Shown here: positions 1-8,431 of the stretch, piece by piece
Layout: each line of letters starts with the position of its first letter
Position numbering within the stretch: position 1 is the first letter of the stretch
DNA from: Obelidium mucronatum
Lineage: Eukaryota > Chytridiomycota > Chytridiomycetes > Chytridiales > Chytriomycetaceae
Length of the DNA: 11,974 nt
Reading direction: 5' to 3'
Assembly (NCBI GenBank): GCA_025765595.1
Contig: JAIVFH010000632.1
Coordinates: forward strand, 1 to 11,974
Made by a program: the position numbers and the translations under genes
The notes under the pieces: generated by a model
Database searches by the model: none
Told to the model about the DNA's origin: nothing
The model's input: only the letters and a program-made list of their open reading frames with translations

Positions 1-168
1 AAGAAGTATCAAAGAAAAACAACACTCAAAATATCACTGGGTTTTCTTCTGAACAGGTTGCCTCTTCCAAGAATTTGCCAACACTCCCTCCTGGCACCCT
101 TGAAAGTACTTTTCAACATCTTGAAAACCTGTAGTACTCCAACTATATATTTGATGCTTTGGGACCAA

Positions 169-2962
169 TCATGCATTGAACTTTGATATGTGCTTCCCAA
201 CATCGCTGTAAGAGAAGATGCAATCTTCTTTGTCAAAGTAGCTCATGTACGTATTTGGAAAGAGCTAGTATAATAAATAAAGGATTATCAAAAGAAATTG
301 CTTGAAGTGATACTAAAATAAAAACTTACTCTTTGGAATTCCAAATCAGCAAAGTAGACTCCAACATAAGCCCGAAAAATTTCCACAGTATTTCCAAAGT
401 TGGGGAATTCCTTTGACAAGGTTGCAGCAGCAAGAGTTTTGGTCATTGGTGGCTCTCGATCCTGTGTCAGGTAAGAAAAGCGGATACCAACTTCTTTCAC
501 TTGACTAATGAACTTGTCTTGGGTGCCGGTGCGTCCTTTGGCTTTGGCAACAACTTCAGCAACAGACGTGGGAACTTGGCGGCGTTGCTTGGAAGAGATA
601 GAACCTGGCTTTTCATACCCTGATGTCACTGGAGAGTTAACCAACGGAGAAGATGCAAATGGATCAAAGATGTTCCTAAATGAATACCAAAAATACTTAG
701 AGAGCTGTTTAAACAAAATGGTAACCTACCAGAATCAGTATAGGCAACATCAAAGTACTCTGGGCTTTGTGGATTAAAAACAGTGTCCACCAAAACAGAG
801 TACTCAAAGATGTACACGTTCTTGGTGAACCAACTAACACTGATCACCGACCTGCGAAAGTGGGTTGTGGCTGGATGGGCTTTGGCAGCAGCCAAAACAT
901 CAGCAAGCAAAACTAATAATGGATTGATTGTTAAAAATGCACAATAAAGACAACAATGCGGGCTCACCTTTTGCCTTGTTTCCCTCAGCAACAGTCCCTT
1001 CCACATTACAACAAAACACTGCTCCATGATTCTGAAACATACATTTAACAGACACCATCTTTTTCACCTCTGGTTCTTCTTCTTCATCTCTTCTCAAAAG
1101 GTGGATGACACGTCACTTCTTTTTGCGATGAGCGTGCACTTCTTCTTCATCATCCACCTCTTCCTCATCATCCTCAACTTCATCTTCCTCCGCATCTATG
1201 TTCTCCACACGACGCTTCTTTCTGTGTACAACTGGCTCCACCACCTCAATTTCATCATCATCATCTTCAATCACCATTGCTTGAACCTTCTTTCTTTGCT
1301 GGACTGCTACCTCCCGCTCCTCCTCATCCCCCTCCTGCTCCTCTTCCTCTTCAGCATCAAGCACATTTTCTCCACCATCAACATCTTCAATCTCATCAGC
1401 TTCAGACCCTTCAGGTGCATTGTCAAGTGGTGTTAACTCACTTTCTGAATCGTCAGCATCTGTCGACTTTCTGTGAGTTTCTGCCCAAGCCTTTAGGCTA
1501 GCCTTGAGATTATCAATGCTTTCAGCAACTGTGGGAGATACCACCGTAGAAGCCTGAGATTCGAGAACAGACATTGACTTGGATAAAGCAGTCTTGGAGG
1601 CACCAGCAGATCTTGGCTTGAGGACAGCTGTTTTTGGCACTGGCTTGGAACTGGAATCAGCTGTCTTGTCTGCTTGCTTACACTTTGGGAGCTGGCATTG
1701 CCTTGGACACTTTGGAAGCTGAAGTAGCCATGGGAACAGTAGTGGCCTTGGAACCAGAAGTGGTACTCTTTGGGGAACCAGATGGAGAAGCAGGAGTAGT
1801 ATTTGTAGCAGTGTTGGGATCTGTAGTGGCCTTGGGATCTGTAGTAGCCTTGGAAACAGAAGTGGTCAAAGTCTTGGGGGAAACAGATGAGGGACCAGAA
1901 GCAGTCTTGCCGGCACCAGGAGTAGTCTTAGCGGAACCAGGAGGAGCTTGAGTAGGATTAGCCTTTGAAGAACTTGGAGAAGTTCTTGCAGGAATCAAGG
2001 AATTGGAAGAAGAACCAGCTTGCTTGGATGGAGTTCCTATCACATGATTAAATAAAATATTTGTAATTCAATCAAAAAAATTAGACTATAAATACCCAAA
2101 CCCATTGGATCATCAGATCCCAAGAGTGGAAATGAAATTTTAGACTTGATAGCTCTTCTAGGCTCGTTTTCTGCAGCAGAGCCTGGAAGCTGGCTGATAG
2201 GAGGAATATCAGGTTCACTATCAGACGTAGCCTCATTCACAGCCTGTTGTCTTGCGGCACAAGCAGTAGCCTTCTTGGCAATCTTGGTGGCATTGGTGTC
2301 AGCAGGAGTAGGAGCAAAAACAACATGGTACTTGTTGTTTGAAACTTTTCTAGCTAAAAGATAAATTATTAGAACTTAAAAGGGGTGTAATTGTGCTCCT
2401 AATCGTGCTCCGAATTGTTTCCTAATCGCGCTCCGAATCGTTTCCTAATCGCGCTCCGAATCGTTTCCTAATCGCGCTCCGAATTGTTCCGAATTGCGCT
2501 TCGAATTGGCTCCGAATCGCGCTCCGAATCAGTTCGCGAATCGGATCGCGAATCGGAGACAAATAGCGCATTACAGCAAAATGAATCAGACTCACCATAT
2601 ATGTACTTTGCCAGCGCCGCTGCGCGTTCCTCATCGTTTTCGGAACGATTTCCATCTATATCCACGATCCCACTGAAGCAGAGGTCCTCCAGGGCTGTCA
2701 AATCCTGGTTTGTGTCTTTGATCCACTTGTACACTTCTGCCTGGGATTTGTTCTTCAGCCCAGGGATGTGGACTGTACATTTGGTTTTATCCAAAAACAC
2801 TAGCTTCCATGTGTTGTTGGAGTTGATGTATCTGTTGTGGTTGGGAGTGGTGTGTCAGCGATCACCTGTCAAACACAAACAAATAAACCCAAACCTCAAC
2901 ATCTTGTCCAATGCCTCAGTGGCCTCCTCTACAAGCTCTTTAGGAGACCCTTTCGTTTCCAT
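169..2962 (-). CDS. Unrecognised multi-exon gene, about 720-748 aa, acidic and Ser/Thr/Pro-rich middle
   Basis: I do not recognise the family. The ATG is at 2962-2960. Exons that agree in frame are 2962-2901 (or 2962-2895), 2831-2596, 2353-2102, 2036-968, 912-726, 675-330 and 264-169, ending in TGA. Introns are 50-69 nt except 2595-2354 (242 nt), which holds a repeat block. The N-terminal third (about residues 1-150) looks globular (VFLDKTKCTVHIPGL). A Ser/Thr/Pro/Ala/Lys-rich stretch follows at about 184-310, then a strongly acidic region at about 385-490 with basic KKRR and HRKKK patches, suggesting but not proving a nuclear protein. The C-terminal part (about 492-748) again looks folded. 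Two oddities sit in the large exon. The frame changes by one base near 1680, which could be a 1-nt indel or a very short intron starting GTGTAAGC. An in-frame TGA at 1113-1115 could be removed by a possible 72-nt intron at 1139-1068. The gene is divergent from the KDZ gene, so it may be a passenger of that element or a host gene beside it. Confidence 0.6.
2391..2559. repeat. 12-bp-type repeat block A, inside an intron
   Basis: Tandem 10-12 bp units of the forms gctcctaatcgt, gctccgaatcgt and gtttcctaatcg, alternating to give a longer period of about 22-23 bp. The last units are built on gcgaatcgg. The block lies wholly inside the 242-nt intron (2595-2354) of the minus-strand gene. Without it the intron would be about 70 nt, like its neighbours, so it looks like an insertion or expansion within an intron. 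Related blocks lie at 3477-3640 and 5180-5434. Confidence 0.8.
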
Positions 2963-2964
2963 GA

Positions 2965-5000
2965 CTCTTTGGTGCAGGTCAGGACAGAGGCAGTTTTGAA
3001 AAGACTTACAACAAGACACTCCGTTTGTGGGATTTCATTCAGCTTATTGCTACTTCCTTTGGCGTTCCCATCCTGGCAGCCAAACAAACAGCAGAGGCTG
3101 TGTTTGATTCAAGAATTCACGAAACAATTACCCCAAATGTACCTATTATCCTGTCAGCTCCGTTTACTTACTGCATCAAGTGTCAGAGCCATCTAAAGAT
3201 TGGGAGATGGCAAGAAGTCACAATCTTGGATGCAGATTCAGCTAAATCAGGTCTTCTGTACAAATCCAGCTGTGTGAATTTGAGCTGCAGTATTCAGTTG
3301 TATGATGTTGAATCAGTGTCAGAGATTACCGATGGAAACAGCTCCATGGAACATTACCCAATGAATACAATCAGAAAGCAAAAAGTCATTGGAATCAATT
3401 CTAAATACTACATGACTGTTGCATTTGCAAATTTGTGGCTGAAAAATGTGCCGTCTGTAATGCTGTAAGTGTTGGTCCTAATAGCACTCCTAATAGCAAT
3501 CCTAATAGCACTCCTAATCGCGCTCCAATTCCCGCTCCTAATCGTGCTCCTAATTGCGCTCCTAATAGCGTTCCGAATGGGAAGCGAATGGGAAGCGAAT
3601 GGGAAGCGAATCGTAGTGCTATTAGGAGTGCTATTAGTAGTGTTTGTTGCTTGTCATTTACTGACAGACTATTCCTTAGATGCAAAATGTATACTCTGCA
3701 GAATGCATACCATTCAGCATTTCCTTCTGTTTCATCAGATACTGAACAGTATTCAGGGATTCCTTCTGCTGCATCATCATCTATTTTCAAGCGGGCGTAT
3801 TACTTGTACCAGATGCTTCTACTGCATTCAGGATCCGGCTGTTCAGAGGCGCTTCAAGCAGCTCAAGAAGATTTTGATTACTCCTGCTTCCAACCATCTT
3901 GGGGGGAGAAGGGCAGACGGCTGTTTCCATATTCCCTACATCTTGGAGAATACTCAAGCAATCAAGTGTCTGATAATGTAGAAGACTTGCGGTTGGCAAT
4001 GAAGGAATATGTGGAGTGGATGAATGCGCACTTTGCAGTAAAATGGAAACATTCATGTGGAGAATGTCATGTTGTTGATAGCAGAGGCCAGGAGTATAGT
4101 GCGGCAGTGATGGATGGAAAAGTGATGGGGCAATTGCTGTGCAGAGTGATTGGATGCAATTTGGACATCATTGGGATCAATACAAAATTCTGTATCAATC
4201 ATGCAGGATTGAAGGGGAAATGCATCATTTCAGGATGTGCGAATCAAAAACGAGAACGTGAGAACTCTTTTGATTACCAACCGCTGTCGTGCAAGGAAGC
4301 AGAACATATGGAGGCGGTGCGAAAATTCTTCTCAGACCCATCAACAACAAGTGAGAAAACTGCAAAGAAGTATGGAGGAAAGACACAAGTGTCAGTGGGG
4401 CATGTGAAGGATGATGAAAGGAATTATGAGGAGTTTGGGTTCTGTTACAGCCCATTTGACAGTTTCCTGCCAGGGGTGTTCCTGGTTGTGTGGAGCTGTG
4501 GGCACATTATGGACATTGGGAAGATGTACTCGTTTGAGTCCAACAAGTTTATCACAGGATTTCTTTGTCAAACATTCATGAGGCTGGATGAGTATCCTAC
4601 ATTCATGTTTTATGACAAAGCATGTGTTTTTGTCAGGACTTTGAAAAACGGCGCTCAGCAAAACAAGCTGCTCCATAAGTAAGGATGTATTTGCTGTGAT
4701 AGAATCTAACTTCTGTGCTTAGGATGCTATACCAAAAAATCATCTGGGTTGTTGGTTGACCGATTTCACTTCAGAAACCATAGTCGTCAAGACAGATTCT
4801 GCATGGAGAATTGTGACGCTAGGTCTTTTTCTAGGCTATACCAAGGAAACAAGCCTTTATTCAACACATCAGCAGCAGAACAGTGTGCTGGATGGTTTGA
4901 AAAAATGGGGCACATTTTGCAATATTTGGACCCTCTTCAAGTAGACTTTTTTTTGTTCAGCATGGTGGACATGAGAAATGAGCATCTTAGCAAATGTTAG
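2965..5000 (+). CDS. KDZ-family transposase with CxC5 and CxC6 cysteine clusters; 5' end unresolved, one frame break
   Basis: A transposase of the Kyakuja-Dileera-Zisupton type, which would act in the nucleus on its own element ends. Exons are about 2965-3464, 3680-4678 and 4723-5000. Intron 3465-3679 (GTAAGT...CTTAG, phase 2) joins in frame; intron 4679-4722 is 44 nt. The first exon holds a CxC5-like cluster (YCIKC, then SSCVNLSC). The second holds a CxC6-like cluster (SCGEC, CRVIGC, FCINHAGLKGKCIISGC), followed by the transposase core with YDKAC, VDRFHFRNH...FC..NC, NTSAAEQ and a closing MRNEH. I read the Asp of YDKAC and Glu of AAEQ as conserved core acids. The second intron leaves the frame one base off until GG at 4754-4755; dropping one G would give a continuous WVVVDRFHF. 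No ATG lies in the open frame before 3025, so an upstream exon exists or the 5' end is lost. Family call is firm; completeness is not. Confidence 0.82.
3477..3640. repeat. 12-bp-type repeat block B, fold-back, inside a KDZ intron
   Basis: Eight or so 12-bp units of the type cctaatagcact (with cctaatcgcgct and similar variants), then three copies of cgaatgggaag, then an inverted arm. The arm at 3615-3637 is the reverse complement of 3478-3500 with one mismatch in 23 bases, so the block can fold into a long hairpin with a loop of about 114 nt. It sits wholly inside the KDZ intron 3465-3679. In one frame the 12-bp period would encode a Pro-Asn-Ser/Arg-Thr/Ala tetrapeptide repeat, but the intron is spliced in the gene model that keeps the CxC5-CxC6 frame. 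Confidence 0.85.
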
Positions 5001-5179
5001 TAGCCAGAGGTTATTTGAGAAATTGATAAATTTTTATGATTAATTTTAAGTATAATATCATAAAATCCTGAAAATTAATTTTGTATTTTGCAATTTTTTT
5101 AAATTTTTTCAGATGGTTTGTAATTTTTGGGAATTTTTTTAGAGTGTTTTGCAGTTGACAGTTATTTCATAGGATGTTA
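5001..5179. other. AT-rich 3' flank of the KDZ gene, no gene seen
   Basis: Starts just after the KDZ stop codon. It is very AT-rich with T runs and several TTAATTTT-like stretches, and shows no open reading frame or RNA signature. It probably holds the 3' untranslated region of the KDZ gene. I could not identify a KDZ terminal inverted repeat or a target site duplication here. Confidence 0.5.
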
Positions 5180-5434
5180 AGTCCTAGTCGGTCGTCCTAA
5201 TAGGACTGAGTAGCTCCTAATAGGACAATGCTCAAATTGCAGGAAAAAGTTGTTTCCTCCTAATGAGAAGTGATTAGGACTCCATTAGGAGGCGGCTAGG
5301 AGCGCCAATAGCCCTATTGGTCATTCCGAGTGGAGCCCGATTCGGGGTTACTCCTATTCGGACCCGAATCAGACCCTAGTCGGACTCCGAATCGTTTTCC
5401 CGAATCGGAGTCCGAATCGGAGTCCGAATCGCGC
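5180..5434. repeat. 12-bp-type repeat block C with short odd palindromes
   Basis: A dense cluster of short motifs of the same family as blocks A and B, but here many are full odd palindromes: gtcctaataggac, tcctaataggac, ccgattcgg, and near the end a clean 12-bp tandem of cgaatcggagtc. Both orientations occur. It lies about 180 bp downstream of the KDZ stop codon and 70 bp before the Harbinger insertion. No coding potential is evident. It could be a subterminal region of the KDZ element or an independent satellite. Confidence 0.8.
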
Positions 5435-5499
5435 GTGCCGCTCGCTATAGTACGTGCAAAAGAGGTGCCAAACCTCTTTTGAAAAATGACGAAAATGAT

Positions 5500-5517
5500 T
5501 TAGGGAAGGTTCCAAGT
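5500..5517 (+). repeat. Left TTA target duplication and terminal inverted repeat of the Harbinger element
   Basis: TTA at 5500-5502 is followed by GGGAAGGTTCCAAGT at 5503-5517. The inner ten bases GGTTCCAAGT are an exact inverted match to 8233-8242. Two A residues at 5506-5507 are absent from the right end. Confidence 0.82.
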
Positions 5518-5527
5518 AGATTTTTTT

Positions 5528-5604
5528 GATCCCCTTGGAGGAAAAAAAAGACATTTTTCATCCCCTTTCAACATTTTTCTCAAGGGGTGCATTTTGATCC
5601 CCTT
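5528..5604 (+). repeat. Subterminal GATCCCCTT repeats near the left Harbinger end
   Basis: Direct copies at 5528 (gatccccttgg), 5559 (catcccctttc) and 5596 (gatccccttga), with an inverted copy caagggg at 5581-5587. A related copy, gatccctttt, lies near the right end at 8193. Repeats just inside the terminal repeats are typical protein-binding sites in DNA transposons, so these may be sites for the Myb-like protein. That role is inference. Confidence 0.5.
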
Positions 5605-5631
5605 GACAAAAAACAAAAAATATCAACAAAC

Positions 5632-6788
5632 ATGACACCGCGAAAGAAGTCCAAGATGGCCGGTCCAACAAAAGATGAGCTCAGGGCTCAATTGGATGCA
5701 GCCCTGAAGCATGTCGCAAGTCTCACCGGTTCTCAGGAAGGCGAAGCAGTTCGGACAGTGCCCAAAGCTGTCGCAAAGTCAACAGCTAAATTGCCCACCA
5801 AACCAAGCACCCTGACTGCCCTTTCATCATCAAAAAAAGTCCAAAGCAGCCAGCGCCTCAGTTTTACTGAAGCTATGGAGGAGCAATTGCTTGAGCTTCG
5901 CTATACCATGCATGGAAAACGGTCAGTACCACCATTCATTCATCATCACAATTAAAGAAAAATAGGTTTGAAGGACATACAGCTACAACTCAGCGAGGAG
6001 TGGCTTGGGAGTACATTGCAGTTGACTTCAATGTGAATTGCCTCAAGGACCTGCGGGCTCAAAACTACGGGAGAGTCGAGAAAGAGCAACTTCAAAAGAA
6101 ACACGATGCGCTCAAGAGCGATTATGTTAAGGCAATGGAGGCCATGGTTGAGGAGACAGGTAATTTTAGTGATGATGAAGAGGGAGAAATAGAAGGACGC
6201 CGAATCTGGAAGGACAAGACAGGGAAAAGATGGAGCTATGAAAACCTCCCTGCAAACTGGGAGCTGATGGTTGACTGTTTTGGAGGTAAACGAGGTTTGG
6301 GAAACAACTCGTATGGCCAATCCGAGGAGGAGCCAAAGATTATTGTCAAGCACAAGCCAATTACGCTTGATGGTGACGATTCTGGAGATGATGACGGGGA
6401 CACTTACCTTCCTGAGCGCCAAATGCCACATGATCCTGACAGCAGTGACGTTGAAAATCTGCCTTCTGTCACCCCAGCAGCAAAGAAGCGAAAAGTCGAA
6501 GTGGATAGAGCCATCAGCAAACAACGAGCTGAACGTGATGTTGAGGGATCTGGGAAAGGGAAAAAAGGCCTTGTTCCTGCAATCACGGCAATGGGAACTG
6601 GACTCAAAGAAATGGGAGCTGGACTCAAAGAAGGATTAGAAGCGATTGGAAGAGGGATGTCAAGCAACCAAGGAGGAGGGGATGCAGACACAATGCGAAC
6701 CCTTATCCAACTTGCCGAAAGGACAGCAGAAAAGAAGAGAGAGCTGCAGAAAAAACAGACAAAATGGCGGATTCTATCTCCAGTCTAA
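5632..6788 (+). CDS. Harbinger Myb/SANT-like DNA-binding protein
   Basis: The second gene of the PIF/Harbinger element; in this superfamily the Myb-like partner binds element DNA and works with the transposase in the nucleus. ATG at 5632 follows an A-rich leader. Exons are 5632-5921 and 5966-6788, with a 44-nt intron (GTCAGT...AATAG) that joins in phase. The product is 370 aa. A Myb/SANT-like domain spans about residues 76-150, with the pattern F.EAMEEQLLELR, then RGVAWEYIAVDFN, then KEQLQKKHDALKSDYV. An acidic region and a Lys-rich KKRKVEVD patch (a likely nuclear signal) follow, then a Lys/Glu-rich, probably helical C-terminus. Just before the stop the frame may slip in an A run at 6749-6754. 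One more A would replace the last few residues with a tail of about 34 aa (MADSISSLTAILTQAFGGG...) ending at 6856. It is convergent with the transposase gene. Confidence 0.8.
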
Positions 6789-6856
6789 CCGCCATTTTGA
6801 CCCAAGCATTTGGTGGAGGTCGGAGTTCTGCTGTTGGTGATAATGCCCATGTTTGA

Positions 6857-6944
6857 TATTTTTATTTATTCTTATTCTTATATTATTATTATTCTTGTCA
6901 TTATTATTATTATCATTATTATATTATTATTCTTATTATTATGA
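6857..6944. repeat. TTATTATTC-type microsatellite between the convergent Harbinger genes
   Basis: An almost pure TTA/TTC trinucleotide tract in the short gap between the stop of the Myb-like gene and the stop of the transposase gene. It probably serves as overlapping 3' untranslated sequence for both. On the minus strand it reads as AAT-rich DNA with several AATAA-type stretches that could act as polyadenylation signals. Confidence 0.8.
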
Positions 6945-6959
6945 AATAAATATCAGTTT

Positions 6960-8152
6960 CTACTTCAACGTTGCGAAGATGAAATCTCTCAGGTTGTTCC
7001 GAACTGCTTTTGCCTCATCACCTGACACTGGATCAACTCTATTCTGCTCGTTTCTTCTCTGTAAGTCCCCGCTGATATGCATCCATCTGCGTTCATGTGT
7101 ATCTACAGCATCCAGATCATCCAAGTCAATCAACCAATTGTGCAGAACTAAAGTTGCTGCAATCACTGCTGACATATACTCTGGTGTTTCGAAGACAAGA
7201 GCTGTTTTGAAGATGTGGAAGCGACCTTTGAATAACCCAAACGCTCGCTCTACAGTCATTCTAACTCTGCTATGATGATAGTTGAAAGTTGCCTCGTTAC
7301 TCGGCATATTGTAGAATATGGGATATGGCGTCATGATATGCTGAAATAATTGATAACCGGCATCAGCAAGGAAGAATCCAGTAGAGGGAATGTTGCAGTG
7401 AATGTGTTGGCCAAACCAGGATCGATTGAACACTGATTTGTCACTGCAACTCCCAGGCCGTAAAGAATATGAAATAAACCTCATTTTATGATCCACAATA
7501 GCTTGCATGTTGAAGGCAGGGAACCCTTTACGACAGTACCACCCAACAAAATCTGAAAAGCGGCGAATTCGAAACAGCTATCCATCAATGGCTCCAAGGA
7601 TGTTTGGTATTTTGTACAGAGCTTCAAATCCATTACTAATCACTTCCCATTCTTCGTCAGTGGTTGGCAAATGAATTGTGTCTTGTAAGAATTCTTCGTT
7701 CAGTACTTTCACCACTTGCAGAACATATTCGCAGACTCTAGTTTTGGACATGCCAAAAAGGGATCCAGCACTTGCATATGTATTTCCTGACGTTAGGTAA
7801 TGCAATGTAACTGCCACACGATCCCGAATGGAGAAGTGGGCATTTTGTCCAAGTGGGGAATTTGTTGGCTCCCACCGCTCCTCAATTCGAGCTGCTATAA
7901 ACTCAAACGAGTCTCGGTGGCATCTTAAGTTTCGCTTGAACCATCCAGTGTTGAACAAGGAGTTTTTTTGAACTTCTTCCCATTGTGAGACCGTGTTGAG
8001 AATAACTGTTCAACTGGCCGGCGTTCACTGCGCCAATCATACACCCCATCTACAGTCGCGACAATCAATGCTGTGGTGACTGTAAAGGCTGCTGCAGCAA
8101 CTGCAGTAGCTACAGCTGTAGTAATACCAAATATCTCTGGGTTGTGGGACAT
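6960..8152 (-). pseudogene. PIF/Harbinger DDE transposase, broken by one stop and one frame change
   Basis: The transposase of the element (HARBI1-like, DDE_Tnp_4 type), which would cut and join element DNA. The likely ATG is at 8152-8150 and the stop at 6960-6962, about 397 codons and close to the usual family length. The catalytic acids are visible: Asp in LGAIDG (near 7582), Asp in FFLADAGYQL and Glu in TVERAFGLFKGRF, followed by LVLHNWLIDLDD. The N-terminal part contains an unusual Ala/Thr/Val-rich hydrophobic stretch. There are two breaks. TAG at 7578-7580 directly follows GAIDG, where a residue such as Ser would be expected, and the same frame continues with LFRIRRFSDF. The frame also shifts by one base near 8008, between VEQLF and ILNTVSQWEEV. 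Convergent with the Myb-like gene. Identity is very secure; whether the breaks are biological or read errors is open. Confidence 0.87.
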
Positions 8153-8232
8153 GTTTATTTTCCCGTCCCAAGTGGTGGGGCGGGTATTTTCTGATCCCTT
8201 TTCCAAAAAAAAAAAAAAAAATTGGCGGGAGC

Positions 8233-8248
8233 ACTTGGAACCCCCTTA
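8233..8248 (-). repeat. Right terminal inverted repeat and TTA target duplication of the Harbinger element
   Basis: ACTTGGAACCCCC at 8233-8245 is followed by TTA at 8246-8248, mirroring the left end. The T-rich tract just inside the left end has a counterpart here in the long A run at 8205-8221. Confidence 0.82.
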
Positions 8249-8431
8249 TCTCTTTTTTTCTCCCAACCAATCAAATCTTTTCTTCAAAAAATGACATGGC
8301 AGAAAAAATACTTGAAACAGCCTCTTAGATATAAACAAGAATATTAAATAAATAAAATACCAAAACTTAAAAATAAAACACATATTGCTCCTTCTTTGTC
8401 TTGTCAAATATCAAGTTTGGCTACCAATCTT

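Larger units (their letters stand above)
5503..8245. mobile_element. PIF/Harbinger DNA transposon, 2743 bp, flanked by a TTA duplication
   Basis: The left end is GGGAAGGTTCCAAGT (5503-5517). The right end on the plus strand is ACTTGGAACCCCC (8233-8245), whose complement GGGGGTTCCAAGT matches the left end apart from two extra A residues there. Both ends are bordered by TTA (5500-5502 and 8246-8248), the three-base target duplication typical of PIF/Harbinger. Inside are the two expected genes, a Myb/SANT-like gene (+) and a DDE transposase gene (-), in convergent order. Subterminal GATCCCCTT repeats lie near both ends. The transposase carries an in-frame stop and a frame change, so this copy may not be autonomous. 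Confidence 0.88.

Noticed and set aside
1026..1501. Plus-strand Leu/Phe-rich and Pro/His-rich frames, like membrane or proline-rich proteins
   Set aside because: They are the opposite strand of the acidic Glu/Asp codon runs in the minus-strand gene, where GAA/GAG/GAT reads back as TTC/CTC/ATC.
1634..1951. Plus-strand Val/Ala/Glu-rich frame with repeated VALEPEV-like units
   Set aside because: It mirrors the Ser/Thr/Pro/Lys-rich part of the minus-strand gene, which has supporting exons and splice sites.
169..2962. Minus-strand gene as a TET/JBP dioxygenase carried by KDZ
   Set aside because: That pairing is known for KDZ elements, but I could not find an HxD...H iron-binding pattern or a matching fold signature in the spliced protein.
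2484..2999. Plus-strand frame with Ser/Arg/Glu-rich repeats (SR-protein-like)
   Set aside because: It is the 12-bp repeat block and the opposite strand of the minus-strand gene read in an open frame. The SR-like look comes from the repeat period.
2391..5434. The repeat blocks as a CRISPR array
   Set aside because: The units are contiguous or nearly so, degenerate and lack unique spacers of constant length, and the window is eukaryotic.
6853..7275. Plus-strand frame over the microsatellite and transposase 3' end
   Set aside because: It starts in a low-complexity TTA tract and then reads the transposase gene backwards.
8156..8220. GC-rich stretch plus A run near the Harbinger right end as a retroposon tail
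   Set aside because: It lies inside the element borders defined by the inverted repeats and TTA, so it is better read as subterminal sequence.
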